Of a DNA stretch of 12,759 nucleotides, positions 12,443 to 12,759 are shown piece after piece. The stretch's first letter is position 1; every line of letters starts with the position of its first letter. The DNA comes from an uncultured Lachnospiraceae bacterium (GTDB lineage: Bacteria; Bacillota; Clostridia; Lachnospirales; Lachnospiraceae), in the NCBI GenBank assembly GCA_934351255.1, contig CAKRJH010000025.1, positions 1-12,759 of the forward strand, written 5' to 3'. The translations under genes were made by a program, and so were the position numbers. The notes under the pieces are model-generated. The model did not search any database, was not told the origin of the DNA, and saw only the letters and a program-made list of their open reading frames with translations.

Positions 12443-12673
12443 TTATTCCTGTTCCTTTGCAATCGCTATCTTGTCCAACAACGCTACAATTTCTTCCCTT
12501 GTATACTCATCCTTTTCTCCCTTTGTAAAGAGCAAGCGGAGTTCGTATAATGTAGCCATTTTAGCATCTACAATGCCCCTTGCAGCATCCAACTCTGACT
12601 GAATAGCTTCATATTCCTTTTTGAATTCTTTATCTTGCAATTGCTTAGAAAGCATATCATCAAATGTTCTCAT
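12443..12673 (-). CDS. Small protein with HigA-like N-terminus but no helix-turn-helix
   Basis: The 76-residue protein starts MRTFDDMLSKQLQDKEFKKE and continues YEAIQSELDAARGIVDAK. This is very like the N-terminus of HigA/XRE antitoxins (M-T--EYI-EQL-DPEFKKEYEAL-PE--I---IDAR), which then carry a DNA-binding XRE domain. Here the HTH is missing; instead follows MATLYELRLLFTKGEKDEYT and EEIVALLDKIAIAKEQE, a short helical pair. That part begins with a Met and could be an independent small protein joined in frame. It is AT-rich against the ABC gene. A promoter with a palindrome lies just upstream, and no toxin gene is seen in the window; a HigB-type toxin could lie beyond the right edge. It may be an antitoxin remnant or a different regulator. 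Confidence 0.6.
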   Translation of the reverse strand: MRTFDDMLSKQLQDKEFKKEYEAIQSELDAARGIVDAKMATLYELRLLFTKGEKDEYTREEIVALLDKIAIAKEQE

Positions 12674-12706
12674 CTCTCATCATCCTCGTATTATATAGTA
12701 GTAGTT

Positions 12707-12735
12707 TTTATAGACCCTCTCCAAGGTCTTTACAA
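12707..12735 (-). promoter_or_regulatory. Promoter of the small HigA-like gene with a palindromic operator
   Basis: On the minus strand TTGTAA (complement of 12730-12735), 17 bases, TATAAA (complement of 12707-12712). The spacer is nearly filled by AGACC (12712-12716) and GGTCT (12725-12729), exact reverse complements 8 bases apart. A palindrome between -35 and -10 is where an autorepressing antitoxin or XRE protein binds. Confidence 0.6.
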
Positions 12736-12759
12736 CTATTAGGTCATAGTCCATTCTTT

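Noticed and set aside
12680..12754. 24-codon minus-strand frame before the HigA-like gene
   Set aside because: It covers the promoter and palindrome, has no ribosome binding site in view and does not look like a toxin C-terminus; it may continue past the edge but cannot be judged.

Overview
The window looks like a chromosomal accessory region of a gut Clostridia member, most likely Lachnospiraceae. This rests on the style of the genes: strong AGGAGG-type ribosome binding sites, an integrative-element recombinase and TnpV of the Tn4451/Tn1549 type, a small Gly/Ser/Tyr-rich zinc-motif protein and a holin-like type I toxin. Composition is mosaic. About 180-3770 and the last 300 bases are visibly AT-rich, while about 5700-12370 is near balanced GC, so old host-like DNA is interrupted by imported, decayed material.

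Layout. Bases 1-116 hold the start of a minus-strand membrane permease. Bases about 174-880 are the left part of an IS3-family element whose transposase stops before its DDE domain. From about 887 to 4690 lies the wreck of an integrative element, all on the minus strand: a large serine recombinase lacking its catalytic domain and fused in frame to the tail of TnpV; an intact-looking ECF-type sigma factor with a translationally coupled membrane partner; a terminator; an attenuator-like leader; a broken small gene; and an HNH-type protein whose first half-motif is not visible. The recombinase remnant abuts the first codons of an XRE-type regulator.

Bases about 4977-5298 carry a compact type I toxin-antitoxin locus: a 27-residue holin-like toxin with promoter, masked Shine-Dalgarno and terminator, and a convergent antisense RNA with its own promoter and terminator. 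It is flanked by debris (an Rpn-like tail and the last third of an EamA transporter).

From 5766 to 9564 a set of minus-strand genes follows: an arginase-family metalloenzyme with all metal ligands, a one-TM Ser/Gly/Tyr-rich protein, a 437-residue glycine-zipper membrane protein, an Amidase_3 cell-wall hydrolase and a holin-like protein. Holin and amidase are 3 bases apart and form a lysis-type pair; the two membrane proteins downstream have no recognised function. Divergent to them, behind two consecutive plus-strand terminator-like hairpins, is a MacB-type single-chain ABC transporter (NBD, charged linker, TM1, large outer domain, TM2-4). It converges on a small gene with a HigA-like N-terminus but no helix-turn-helix, under a promoter that contains a palindrome; a perfect 13-bp bidirectional terminator separates them.

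The best candidates for something under-described are the antisense-regulated small toxin locus, the holin/amidase/glycine-zipper cluster, and the recombinase-TnpV chimera. Family names come from recognition of motifs by eye; no database search was run.
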